Source: Pseudomonas sp. Ant30-3
GTDB lineage: Bacteria > Pseudomonadota > Gammaproteobacteria > Pseudomonadales > Pseudomonadaceae
Length of the DNA: 64,000 nt
Direction of reading: 5' to 3'
Assembly (NCBI RefSeq): GCF_000690905.1
Contig: NZ_JMCL01000040.1
Location: 22,969-86,968, forward strand
Shown: in pieces, positions 16,852 to 23,473 of the stretch
Layout of the letters: each line of letters starts with the position of its first letter
How positions within the stretch are numbered: position 1 is the first letter of the stretch
The notes under the pieces: model-generated
The model's database searches: none
Told to the model about the DNA's origin: nothing
Seen by the model: the letters and a program-made list of their open reading frames with translations, nothing else
Position numbers and translations under genes: made by a program

Positions 16852-18117
16852 ATGAGTATCAAAGACCAGAAAGACGGCTCTAAAGACGATCAGGAAATCG
16901 GCCCAGCAGGCGAAAAACTGCAGAAAGTCCTCGCCCGCATCGGCGTCGGCTCGCGCCGTGACGTAGAAGCCTGGATCAGCCACGGCCGCATCAAGGTCAA
17001 TGGCAAAGACGCCACCCTCGGTCTGCGCGTCGACCTGCATGACGCCATCACCATTGATGGCAAGGTGATCAAGCGCGAAGAAGCCGCCGAGTCGGTTCGC
17101 CGCGTGATCATGTACAACAAACCTGACGGTGAAATCTGCACCCGTGACGACCCTGAAGGGCGTCCGACCGTGTTTGACAAGATGCCCAAGCCGAAAGAAG
17201 GCCGCTGGATCAACATCGGTCGTCTGGATATCAACACCACCGGTCTGCTGATGTTCACCACTGATGGTGAGCTGGCCAACCGTCTGATGCACCCTTCCTA
17301 CGAGATGGACCGTGAATACGCGGTACGTGTGCGCGGCGAAGTCGATGACGAAATGATCGAGCGTCTGAAGGCAGGCGTTGTCCTTGAAGACGGCCCGGCC
17401 AAATTCACCGACATCAAGCAGGCGCCGGGCGGCGAAGGCTTCAACCACTGGTACCACTGCGTGGTGATGGAAGGTCGCAACCGCGAAGTCCGTCGTTTGT
17501 GGGAATCCCAGGGCCTGGTGGTCAGCCGTCTGAAGCGTGTGCGTTTCGGTCCGGTGTTCCTGAACTCCGATCTGCCGATGGGTCGCTGGCGCGAAATGAG
17601 CCAGTACGAAGTCGACATTCTGAGCGCTGAAGTCGGCCTCACGCCTGTGGCCATGCCGCAGATGAACGCCAAGAGCAAAGACAAGCTCGACCGTATGCAG
17701 CGCAAGTCGTCGCGTCCAATGGGCAAGACCGAACGCGTTCGTACCTTACGTCCAGCTGCGGGTACTCCGGCTGCCGGCCGTGAGTCCCGCGAGCCGCAGA
17801 TCGAAGGCGAGCGTCCATCGCGCAAGCCAGTCGCGCCTCGTGCTGACGGTGAGCGTGGCCCACGTACTCCGCGGCCGGCCAACGGTCGCGGTGCACCAAG
17901 TGGTGGTCGCAGTGATCGCGGCGCGCCAGCAGGCCGTGGTGATTCCGCTCGCGGTACGCCGGTGGCAGATCGTCCTGCCGACACCAAGCGCCCGGCCAAG
18001 CCAGCGCCGAAACGTCCGGGGATCAAACTGGTCGACGACAAGCCATCGGGCAAACGCCGCGGTGCACCCGCCGGTTCGGGTCAGCGCCCGGGCTTTGGTC
18101 GTCGCAAGCCTGAGTGA
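16852..18117 (+). CDS. rluB: 23S rRNA pseudouridine(2605) synthase RluB
   Basis: A 421-residue RsuA/RluB-family enzyme. An S4 RNA-binding domain (GEKLQKVLARIGVGSRRDVEAW) covers about 22-85. The catalytic domain has the Asp motif GRLDINTTGLLMFTTDGEL, and later GRNREVRRLWESQGLVVSRLKRV. The last ~150 residues are a Pro/Arg/Gly-rich basic tail with repeated RPA and GR elements, longer than in E. coli RluB. The enzyme isomerises U2605 of 23S rRNA. GGGAGG precedes the ATG at 16852; the frame is open back to 16708 without a good site. A Rho-independent terminator follows. Confidence 0.92.
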   Translation: MSIKDQKDGSKDDQEIGPAGEKLQKVLARIGVGSRRDVEAWISHGRIKVNGKDATLGLRVDLHDAITIDGKVIKREEAAESVRRVIMYNKPDGEICTRDDPEGRPTVFDKMPKPKEGRWINIGRLDINTTGLLMFTTDGELANRLMHPSYEMDREYAVRVRGEVDDEMIERLKAGVVLEDGPAKFTDIKQAPGGEGFNHWYHCVVMEGRNREVRRLWESQGLVVSRLKRVRFGPVFLNSDLPMGRWREMSQYEVDILSAEVGLTPVAMPQMNAKSKDKLDRMQRKSSRPMGKTERVRTLRPAAGTPAAGRESREPQIEGERPSRKPVAPRADGERGPRTPRPANGRGAPSGGRSDRGAPAGRGDSARGTPVADRPADTKRPAKPAPKRPGIKLVDDKPSGKRRGAPAGSGQRPGFGRRKPE

Positions 18118-18135
18118 TCGGGTGAGCGATAAATC

Positions 18136-18169
18136 AAAAACGCCAGCCTTCGGGCTGGCGTTTTTGTTT
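18136..18169 (+). terminator. Rho-independent terminator of rluB
   Basis: The stem ACGCCAGCC-TTCG-GGCTGGCGT has a stable tetraloop and is followed by a T-rich tail; it starts 19 bases after the rluB stop. Confidence 0.95.
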
Positions 18170-18206
18170 GCGTATGCGTTTGGTTGGCGGATGAATCCAA
18201 GGGCCT

Positions 18207-18366
18207 CATCGCGGGCAAGCCCGGCTCCCACAGGTTTCGCATAAGCACAAATCTCCCGCGCATCCCAGAAATCCTGTGGGAGCGTGCGGTGCGGCGATCC
18301 GACTTGTCCGCGAAAGGCGTCGCCGCGGATCTTTGTGGGAGCGTGGCTTGCCCGCGAAGGCGTAAT
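18207..18366. repeat. Cluster of three REP-like elements
   Basis: Three copies of a related REP core occur at about 18208-18233, 18271-18315 and 18335-18362 (for example GAGCGTGGCTTGCCCGCGAA). Here the core reads GGGCAAGC rather than GAGCAGGC, a second REP subfamily. Confidence 0.75.
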
Positions 18367-18618
18367 TAGCACCACCGCAGATCACCTCGACACCCTATCT
18401 CACCTGGCAAATATTCTTTACGCAATGTCAGAAAATCCTGACGGGATTTCCCCTTAGATACTCGACATTCACGCTTAAGCGAGAGATGTAAGGAAATCCT
18501 GCCGGGAACCCGCCGATTAGCATCCAAGTAACGCTCTGGCGCGCTTGTTTCACAGACGCTGTGAGGGTGAGATGCGCTCCATACCTGCCGTGCAGGTGCA
18601 TAACAACAAGGAGGCGCA
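18367..18618. other. Intergenic region with a direct repeat, no gene recognised
   Basis: A stretch without a recognisable conserved gene. It contains two copies of AAATCCTG(A/C)CGGGA at about 18433 and 18494, the first able to form a small hairpin with GGGATTTC, and a palindromic CCTGCCGTGCAGG near 18583 just upstream of a short ORF. It could hold an untranslated leader or small RNA, but I cannot show one. Confidence 0.35.
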
Positions 18619-18765
18619 ATGAACGCCGTGATCCAGTTCCTCTCCCAATTGTGGGGCGATATTGCCAGCGTCCCCGCCCATGACCCGCAAAGGTCTGACC
18701 CACCCTTCGCAGCTGCCCGAGACCCTCAGGGCGGACACAGGCAATCCCGGCATCCGACCCACTGA
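18619..18765 (+). CDS. Possible 48-residue ORF, unknown
   Basis: A short ORF with a very good ribosome site (AAGGAGGCGCA before ATG). The first 20 residues MNAVIQFLSQLWGDIASVPA are amphipathic and plausible; the rest is Arg/Pro/His-rich and unlike a folded protein. I recognise no family. It might be a true small protein, a regulatory leader, or a chance ORF. It lies more than 290 bases upstream of aroP on the same strand. Confidence 0.35.
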   Translation: MNAVIQFLSQLWGDIASVPAHDPQRSDPPFAAARDPQGGHRQSRHPTH

Positions 18766-18933
18766 TCCAGCGGTGTCTGGCAGCAGGGGGTTAGCGGTGT
18801 ACAATGCGCCGCGTTTTACCTGTGACCTCCTGCGCAAATGCGCAACTTTCGAGGCTATCCGCCTTGTTCACTCCGCCACGCCACAAGCGTTTCGGGTTCG
18901 ATTTCGTCACAGATAAAAACAAACAGGTGACGC

Positions 18934-18996
18934 ATGACCGTTGTAAATCCGCTGAACTCCTGGTGCCTGCGCTGGGGTTTGATCGGCGCTGCTTGA
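18934..18996 (+). CDS. Candidate 20-residue leader peptide upstream of aroP
   Basis: AGGTGA lies directly before an ATG that opens a 20-codon frame reading MTVVNPLNSWCLRWGLIGAA, with two Trp codons (10 and 14) four codons apart. It ends 60 bases before aroP, an aromatic amino acid permease. A Trp-rich short peptide at this place is suggestive of ribosome-mediated control. Evidence is position, ribosome site and Trp codons only. Confidence 0.45.
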   Translation: MTVVNPLNSWCLRWGLIGAA

Positions 18997-19038
18997 AATC
19001 GAAACCGAGCAGCAACGTCTAGTGAACATCATCAAACC
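18976..19038 (+). promoter_or_regulatory. aroP: Nested stem structure between leader peptide and aroP
   Basis: GGTTTGAT (18976-18983) is complementary to ATCAAACC (19031-19038), and inside it GCTGCT (18988-18993) pairs with AGCAGC (19008-19013). The outer left arm begins immediately after the second Trp codon of the leader ORF, so a ribosome stalled there would prevent the outer stem. There is no clear T-run, so translational control is as likely as attenuation. Confidence 0.4.
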
Positions 19039-19056
19039 TTGCGTGAGACCCTTTTC

Positions 19057-20469
19057 ATGAGTGGACAAAACTCGCATTCAGGCGAGCTGAAACGCGGCCT
19101 GAAGAATCGTCATATTCAACTGATCGCCCTTGGTGGCGCGATCGGTACCGGCCTGTTTCTCGGCTCGGCCGGCGTGCTGAAATCCGCCGGCCCGTCGATG
19201 ATCCTCGGCTACGCCATCTGCGGCTTCATCGCGTTCATGATCATGCGCCAGCTCGGCGAAATGATCGTCGAAGAGCCGGTCGCCGGTTCCTTCAGCCACT
19301 TCGCGCACAAGTACTGGGGCGGGTTCGCCGGGTTCCTGTCGGGCTGGAACTGCTGGATTCTGTACATTCTGGTAGGCATGTCAGAGCTGACCGCGGTCGG
19401 CAAATACATTCACTACTGGGCGCCGGACATCCCGACCTGGGTGTCGGCCGCCGGGTTCTTCGTGCTGATCAACCTGATCAATCTGGCCAACGTCAAAGTC
19501 TTCGGTGAGGCCGAGTTCTGGTTCGCGATCATCAAGGTGGTGGCGATCGTTGGCATGATTGCCCTCGGCAGCTATTTGCTGGTCAGCGGCAACGGCGGCC
19601 CGCAAGCCTCGGTGAGCAACCTGTGGTCGCACGGCGGTTTCTTCCCGAACGGGGTCAGCGGACTGGTGATGGCCATGGCGATCATCATGTTCTCCTTCGG
19701 CGGTCTGGAAATGCTCGGCTTCACTGCAGCGGAAGCCGACAAGCCGAGAACCGTAATCCCGAAAGCCATTAACCAGGTGATCTACCGGATCCTGATTTTC
19801 TACATCGGCGCCCTGGTCATCCTGCTGTCGCTGACGCCATGGGACAGCCTGCTGGCCACGCTTAACGCGTCCGGCGATTCCTACAGCGGCAGCCCGTTCG
19901 TGCAAGTGTTCTCGATGCTGGGCAGCAACACTGCAGCGCACATCCTCAACTTCGTGGTGCTTACCGCGGCATTGTCGGTGTACAACAGCGGCACCTACTG
20001 CAACAGCCGCATGCTGTTGGGCATGGCCGAACAAGGCGATGCGCCGAAAGCGCTGGCGAAGATCGACAAGCGCGGCGTGCCGGTGCGTTCACTGCTGGTT
20101 TCGGCGGCGGTAACGCTGATCGCGGTATTGCTGAACTACCTGATCCCGCAAAGCGCGCTTGAGTTGCTGATGTCGCTGGTGGTCGCCACGTTGGTGATCA
20201 ACTGGGCGATGATCAGCTACTCGCATTTCAAGTTCCGTCAGCACATGAACAAGACCAAGCAAACGCCGTTGTTCAAAGCGTTTTGGTATCCGTACGGTAA
20301 CTACGTCTGCCTGGCGTTTGTGGTGTTCATTCTCGGTGTCATGCTGCTAATCCCGGGCATTCAGATCTCGGTGTATGCAATCCCGGTGTGGGTTGCATTC
20401 ATGTGGGTGTGCTACGGGATCAAGAATAAACGTAGTGCGCAGCATGCGTTGCAGCCTGCGGTGAAATAA
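19057..20469 (+). CDS. aroP: Aromatic amino acid permease AroP
   Basis: A 470-residue APC-superfamily transporter with twelve predicted helices. It starts LKRGLKNRHIQLIALGGAIG and continues EEPVAGSFSHFAHKYWGGFAGF, TAVGKYIHYW and NVKVFGEAEFWFAIIKV, closely matching AroP of E. coli rather than the proline, lysine or GABA permeases of the same group. It imports Phe, Tyr and Trp by proton symport across the inner membrane. I use the ATG at 19057 (MSGQNSHSGE); an upstream in-frame start at 19039 overlaps the leader structure. In this genome it sits about 5 kb from phhABC, which degrades Phe. A terminator follows. Confidence 0.9.
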   Translation: MSGQNSHSGELKRGLKNRHIQLIALGGAIGTGLFLGSAGVLKSAGPSMILGYAICGFIAFMIMRQLGEMIVEEPVAGSFSHFAHKYWGGFAGFLSGWNCWILYILVGMSELTAVGKYIHYWAPDIPTWVSAAGFFVLINLINLANVKVFGEAEFWFAIIKVVAIVGMIALGSYLLVSGNGGPQASVSNLWSHGGFFPNGVSGLVMAMAIIMFSFGGLEMLGFTAAEADKPRTVIPKAINQVIYRILIFYIGALVILLSLTPWDSLLATLNASGDSYSGSPFVQVFSMLGSNTAAHILNFVVLTAALSVYNSGTYCNSRMLLGMAEQGDAPKALAKIDKRGVPVRSLLVSAAVTLIAVLLNYLIPQSALELLMSLVVATLVINWAMISYSHFKFRQHMNKTKQTPLFKAFWYPYGNYVCLAFVVFILGVMLLIPGIQISVYAIPVWVAFMWVCYGIKNKRSAQHALQPAVK

Positions 20470-20488
20470 CGCTGCGCTCAGGAACTAC

Positions 20489-20511
20489 AAACCCGGCCTA
20501 GTGCCGGGTTT
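20489..20511 (+). terminator. Rho-independent terminator of aroP
   Basis: The stem AAACCCGGC-CTAGT-GCCGGGTTT, followed by GTTATTT, begins 20 bases after the aroP stop. It marks the boundary between core sequence and the AT-richer islet that follows. Confidence 0.9.
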
Positions 20512-20551
20512 GTTATTTAAGGGACTTTTGCTAAGGAGTCGGTGTGTTCAT

Positions 20552-20600
20552 ACAGACGAGATCATGGTGTTGGCTTGCTCTCATAATTTGGTCGCGGCGG
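20552..20600 (+). pseudogene. Fossil fragment of an hcp gene
   Basis: About 46 bases here match the interior of the intact hcp at about 21568-21615: GACGAGATCATGGTG is identical, and the rest differs at scattered positions. Translated in the hcp frame it reads DEIMVLACSHNLVAA against DEIMVLAYSHDMVAG. No flanking hcp sequence remains on either side. It lies beside the first 69-residue membrane protein gene, as the intact hcp lies beside the other copies. Confidence 0.75.
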
Positions 20601-20606
20601 CTTACT

Positions 20607-20816
20607 TTACGCCACACCGCGTAATCTTGGGATATAAAAGCGCAAACCTGATATCGCAATGGGAATGTAGGTAAGTATGTAGGCGATTTTCAAGGCGCGT
20701 CCCTCCAGAGGGATCACTTCGGTTATGGCCCAAACAACTGCCCCCATAACAGGTATAGAGCACCCCAAAACCAAGCAGGTAACTGATAAGTAATACCGTG
20801 TATTTTCGAATTTCAT
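20607..20816 (-). CDS. Two-helix small membrane protein, copy 1 (candidate immunity protein)
   Basis: A 69-residue protein with two predicted membrane helices, about residues 8-31 and 42-62, a short loop with PLEG, and a basic end IPRLRG. It is clearly paralogous to the proteins at 21087-21296 (by eye 38 of 69 residues identical) and 22649-22858: all have xxENxRYxxxVTxxVLGC at the N terminus and FYxPRxRG at the C terminus and are exactly 69 residues long. I recognise no named family. The context beside an orphan hcp and a DUF4225-type gene suggests an inner-membrane immunity protein. Encoded divergently from copy 2. Codon use is AT-richer than in flanking core genes. Confidence 0.7.
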   Translation of the reverse strand: MKFENTRYYLSVTCLVLGCSIPVMGAVVWAITEVIPLEGRALKIAYILTYIPIAISGLRFYIPRLRGVA

Positions 20817-21086
20817 TGAGAAGTCTGGTTCAGTTGTGCAAGAAACTAGATTAATGTGTTCGTTTGAAAAAAGACAACTTTAATGATTTTGTGTCGGAAA
20901 GTCTTGTAGGAAAAGTTTAAGTCAAGACCCTGTGGCAGCGTCCTGTCCCACAACAATTTTGGGCGCTATGATAAGCTAGGTGAAGTGTTCTATCTTGGGA
21001 GGTAGCCTGCAACACATAGTGCTAGCTTCATTTAGCCGCGTGCTTCAGGAGTAACTCCGTAGCGCAATTTAGGAGCGTGTGCGTTA
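20817..21086. other. AT-rich intergenic region with a copy of the hcp leader
   Basis: This 270-base gap between divergent copies 1 and 2 has no credible ORF. At 20994-21021 it carries CTTGGGA followed by a sequence matching 20 of 28 bases of the hcp leader at 21383-21410. TATGAT near 20968 could be a -10 element for copy 2. The rest is featureless. Confidence 0.4.
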
Positions 21087-21296
21087 ATGACACTAGAGAA
21101 TGTTCGGTACCATATTTCAGTTACACTCTTGGTGCTAGGTTGCTGTGGTCTGCCGACAGGCGCCATAGTGTGGTGTCTAACTGGGATTGCTCCGTTGGAA
21201 GGAGCGCATCTGAATATAGCTTACGCAGTAACGTACGTGACTCTCGTTTTTTTCGGTTTGCGCTTTTACCTTCCTAGAATGCGTGGCCATGCATAG
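21087..21296 (+). CDS. Two-helix small membrane protein, copy 2 (candidate immunity protein)
   Basis: A 69-residue paralogue of the proteins at 20607-20816 and 22649-22858, beginning MTLENVRYHISVTLLVLGCC and ending RFYLPRMRGHA. Two predicted membrane helices, at about 8-31 and 42-62. AGGAG is 12 bases upstream of the ATG, a loose spacing. It is transcribed in the same direction as hcp, 164 bases upstream of it, and could precede hcp in the same transcript. No named family is recognised; the immunity role is inferred from neighbourhood, size and topology. Confidence 0.75.
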   Translation: MTLENVRYHISVTLLVLGCCGLPTGAIVWCLTGIAPLEGAHLNIAYAVTYVTLVFFGLRFYLPRMRGHA

Positions 21297-21460
21297 CTCT
21301 GCCTGAGGATTTTGAACTGTAAGCACCGGTATTTTCCTACAGTGATTTCGGAAATTTTGCAAAACAGGGTATGACTTTCTGACTTGGGAAATTGCCTACA
21401 ACTCATCACGATATATTTATTTTAGTCTGGCGCTCCAATTCACATGGAGTGCGAAGAGTA

Positions 21461-21961
21461 ATGGCCAGCCATAGCTACATGACGATTACGGGCAAGCATC
21501 AAGGGTTGATTTCTGCAGGCTGCTCGGGATTTGACTCTATAGGGAACAAGTGCCAGTCCACGCACATGGACGAGATCATGGTGCTGGCTTACTCGCACGA
21601 TATGGTTGCCGGCCAGGAGGGTGGCCATCAGGCTGGTCGCGGCAAACACATGCCAATCATGATTACAAAAGCCATTGATAAGTCATCCCCGTTGTTAGCG
21701 AGTGCGCTGCATGCGGGTGAAGAGGTGGAGTGCGTCATCAATCTTTTCCGGACGGCCTCTGCAGGAGGGCAGGAGCGATACTTCTCAATTCATCTGACAG
21801 GGGCGCGTATAGCGCATATCAGCCAGCAAGTTCCTCACGCTATCCGCATGAACGATGCGGAGCCGCAAGAACACGTCTCGATCCGATATCGGGAGATCGC
21901 CTGGGCGCATGTGCCTGGCGCGACAAGTGCTCATTGCACGTGGGGTAATGAGGATGAATGA
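21461..21961 (+). CDS. hcp: Hcp family type VI secretion tube protein (orphan)
   Basis: A 166-residue Hcp1-like protein starting MASHSYMTITGKHQGLISAG, with SIGNKCQSTHMDEIMVLAYSHD and GRGKHMPIMITKAIDKSSPLL, the standard Hcp beta-barrel sequence. Hcp hexamers stack into the tube that a type VI secretion system expels, and small effectors can ride inside the ring. No other T6SS structural gene occurs in the window, so this is an orphan hcp of the effector-linked kind. The ATG at 21461 gives the normal N terminus; an earlier frame start at 21392 adds an unrelated 23 residues. Its stop overlaps the start of the DUF4225-type gene. Confidence 0.9.
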   Translation: MASHSYMTITGKHQGLISAGCSGFDSIGNKCQSTHMDEIMVLAYSHDMVAGQEGGHQAGRGKHMPIMITKAIDKSSPLLASALHAGEEVECVINLFRTASAGGQERYFSIHLTGARIAHISQQVPHAIRMNDAEPQEHVSIRYREIAWAHVPGATSAHCTWGNEDE

Positions 21962-22640
21962 GGAATCGTGTGATATTCACGATGTCGCCAAAGCCGCTTC
22001 CGATCTGGTGGCCGTTGGGTGCACGATCGGGTTGAGGCATCTGGCAGATGGAACTGCACGGTTGCGTTTCAGTGCGATTGTTTCGGCGTACGCGGATGAG
22101 GTTATTCAGGCGGTTGACCAGGGACTCATCAGCGCATGGCAAGGGCTTCAGGAGCTAAGAGCCGAGCATGACGAATTACTGTCAAAGACTGGTTTTTACC
22201 TTCAGAACGGTATTGGTGTTGCGGGTGGTGTGGTGCAGGTCGGGACGGGTGTTTCGATTATCGGCAGCTCGGGAGGGCTCGCTGTCGTGCCTGGAGGATT
22301 AATGGTGGGGCATGGTGTGAATAATATCTATGAAGGCATGAGTAATATTTTTCATGGGCAGGATGCTCTTCCGGCAGTCGGCCCTGTGAGAAATTTTTAC
22401 AGATCGCTATTGGATGAATATCACGGTGACATGGCTTACTACTCGATGGATGTGTCGATTTCTGCATACGGTGTATTCAGAAGCGTGTTCAAGCCTGGCG
22501 CAGTGGAATTATTTAGGCGTGACCCCATAAATTACGAAAGCGCATACATGCAAACTGGAATTCTCGCTTTAACGTTTGAAGCAATAGTTGATTTTATAAC
22601 TCTGAAAACCATTGTTTCAGAGGTGAAGTATTTTGATTGA
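21954..22640 (+). CDS. DUF4225-type protein, candidate T6SS effector
   Basis: A 228-residue protein (start ATG 21954; 21948 also possible), overlapping the hcp stop, so translation is probably coupled. The N-terminal ~85 residues are helical and soluble. Residues ~85-130 form a Gly-rich hydrophobic segment (NGIGVAGGVVQVGTGVSIIG, then GGLAVVPGGLMVGHGVNNIYEG) of the type found in DUF4225 proteins. The C-terminal part contains YRSLLDEYHGDMAYYSMD and a final hydrophobic helix. The glycine-zipper-like stretch suggests membrane insertion. Coupling to hcp and the nearby small membrane proteins suggest a Hcp-carried effector with immunity partners. No enzymatic motif is visible. The family label comes from my memory of DUF4225; toxicity is inference. 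Confidence 0.65.
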   Translation: MNEESCDIHDVAKAASDLVAVGCTIGLRHLADGTARLRFSAIVSAYADEVIQAVDQGLISAWQGLQELRAEHDELLSKTGFYLQNGIGVAGGVVQVGTGVSIIGSSGGLAVVPGGLMVGHGVNNIYEGMSNIFHGQDALPAVGPVRNFYRSLLDEYHGDMAYYSMDVSISAYGVFRSVFKPGAVELFRRDPINYESAYMQTGILALTFEAIVDFITLKTIVSEVKYFD

Positions 22641-22648
22641 AGGGGTTG

Positions 22649-22858
22649 TCAAGTCTTACCGCGCATTCTTGGAATGTAAAATACTAATCCACAAATAACA
22701 ACGATTGCGTATACCATTAGGTAAGCCACAGACAAATATTTTTCATCTATAAGAATTATTTTTCTAATGCCGAATGTGATGAGCGCCGAGGGTAGGCCTG
22801 AGCAGCCTAAAACCATAAGAGTCACTGCGATGTGGTATCGGATGTTTTCAAGATTCAT
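22649..22858 (-). CDS. Two-helix small membrane protein, copy 3 (candidate immunity protein)
   Basis: A 69-residue paralogue of copies 1 and 2, beginning MNLENIRYHIAVTLMVLGCS and ending FYIPRMRGKT, with helices at about 8-31 and 42-62. It converges on the DUF4225-type gene with an 8-base gap between stop codons, so it is expressed from its own promoter on the opposite strand. As the copy nearest to the candidate effector it is the best guess for its cognate immunity protein. Very AT-rich. Confidence 0.75.
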   Translation of the reverse strand: MNLENIRYHIAVTLMVLGCSGLPSALITFGIRKIILIDEKYLSVAYLMVYAIVVICGLVFYIPRMRGKT

Positions 22859-22897
22859 TTCTGATGTCTTCTATCAGCTGGCCCGGTAGATTAATAT

Positions 22898-22922
22898 GGC
22901 CGTTCGGAGCCGAGCAACGGCC
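22898..22922. other. Hairpin upstream of copy 3
   Basis: GGCCGTT and AACGGCC form a 7-bp stem with an 11-base loop between copy 3 and arfB. It has no T-run on either side, so it is not a classical terminator. It lies near the right edge of the AT-rich islet. Confidence 0.4.
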
Positions 22923-23059
22923 CTAATGAAAATCAGAAATCGCTGTAAGAAAAAATACCGAGAAAATTACCCTGATCGCGCCTGCACCATTTGATGGTCT
23001 GCAATTCAAAAACCATTATTCACGCTATCCTGCACGCTCTGAAACCCGGACGCTTTTCC

Positions 23060-23473
23060 ATGCTGGTAATCTCCAACAATGTGCACCTCCCCGATGCCGA
23101 GATTGAGCTGACGGCCATTCGTGCTCAGGGCGCGGGTGGGCAGAACGTCAACAAGGTGTCCAGCGCGATGCACCTGCGCTTTGACATTCCGGCCTCGTCC
23201 TTGCCCGAGTTCTACAAGGAGCGGCTGCTGGCGCTGCGCGACAGTCGCATCACCAGCGAAGGCGTGTTGATCATCAAGGCCCAGCAATACCGCACGCAGG
23301 AGGCCAATCGCGCCGATGCGCTGGAGCGGTTGACCGAGCTGATCCTGAGCGCGACCAAAGTCGAAAAGAAACGCCGCCCGACCAAACCGACCCTCGGCTC
23401 GAAGAAGCGCCGGCTGGAATCAAAGACCAAGCGCGGCAGCATCAAGGCCGGGCGCGGCAAGGTGGATTTCTAG
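23060..23473 (+). CDS. arfB: Alternative ribosome-rescue factor ArfB (YaeJ)
   Basis: A 137-residue release-factor-like protein. The catalytic GGQ motif is at residues 26-28 ([17 protein letters not shown]). The C-terminal tail is strongly basic ([20 protein letters not shown]), the part that inserts into the mRNA channel of stalled ribosomes. ArfB hydrolyses peptidyl-tRNA on non-stop ribosomes. I use the ATG at 23060 ([11 protein letters not shown]). Its stop codon overlaps the stop of the convergent MFS gene. Confidence 0.93.
   Translation: MLVISNNVHLPDAEIELTAIRAQGAGGQNVNKVSSAMHLRFDIPASSLPEFYKERLLALRDSRITSEGVLIIKAQQYRTQEANRADALERLTELILSATKVEKKRRPTKPTLGSKKRRLESKTKRGSIKAGRGKVDF

Noticed and set aside
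20607..20816. The 69-residue proteins as toxins of a toxin-antitoxin system (small hydrophobic type I toxins)
   Set aside because: Type I toxins are usually shorter with one helix and have an overlapping antisense RNA. Here there are two helices, three diverged copies and an hcp-linked neighbour, which fits immunity proteins better. Not fully excluded.
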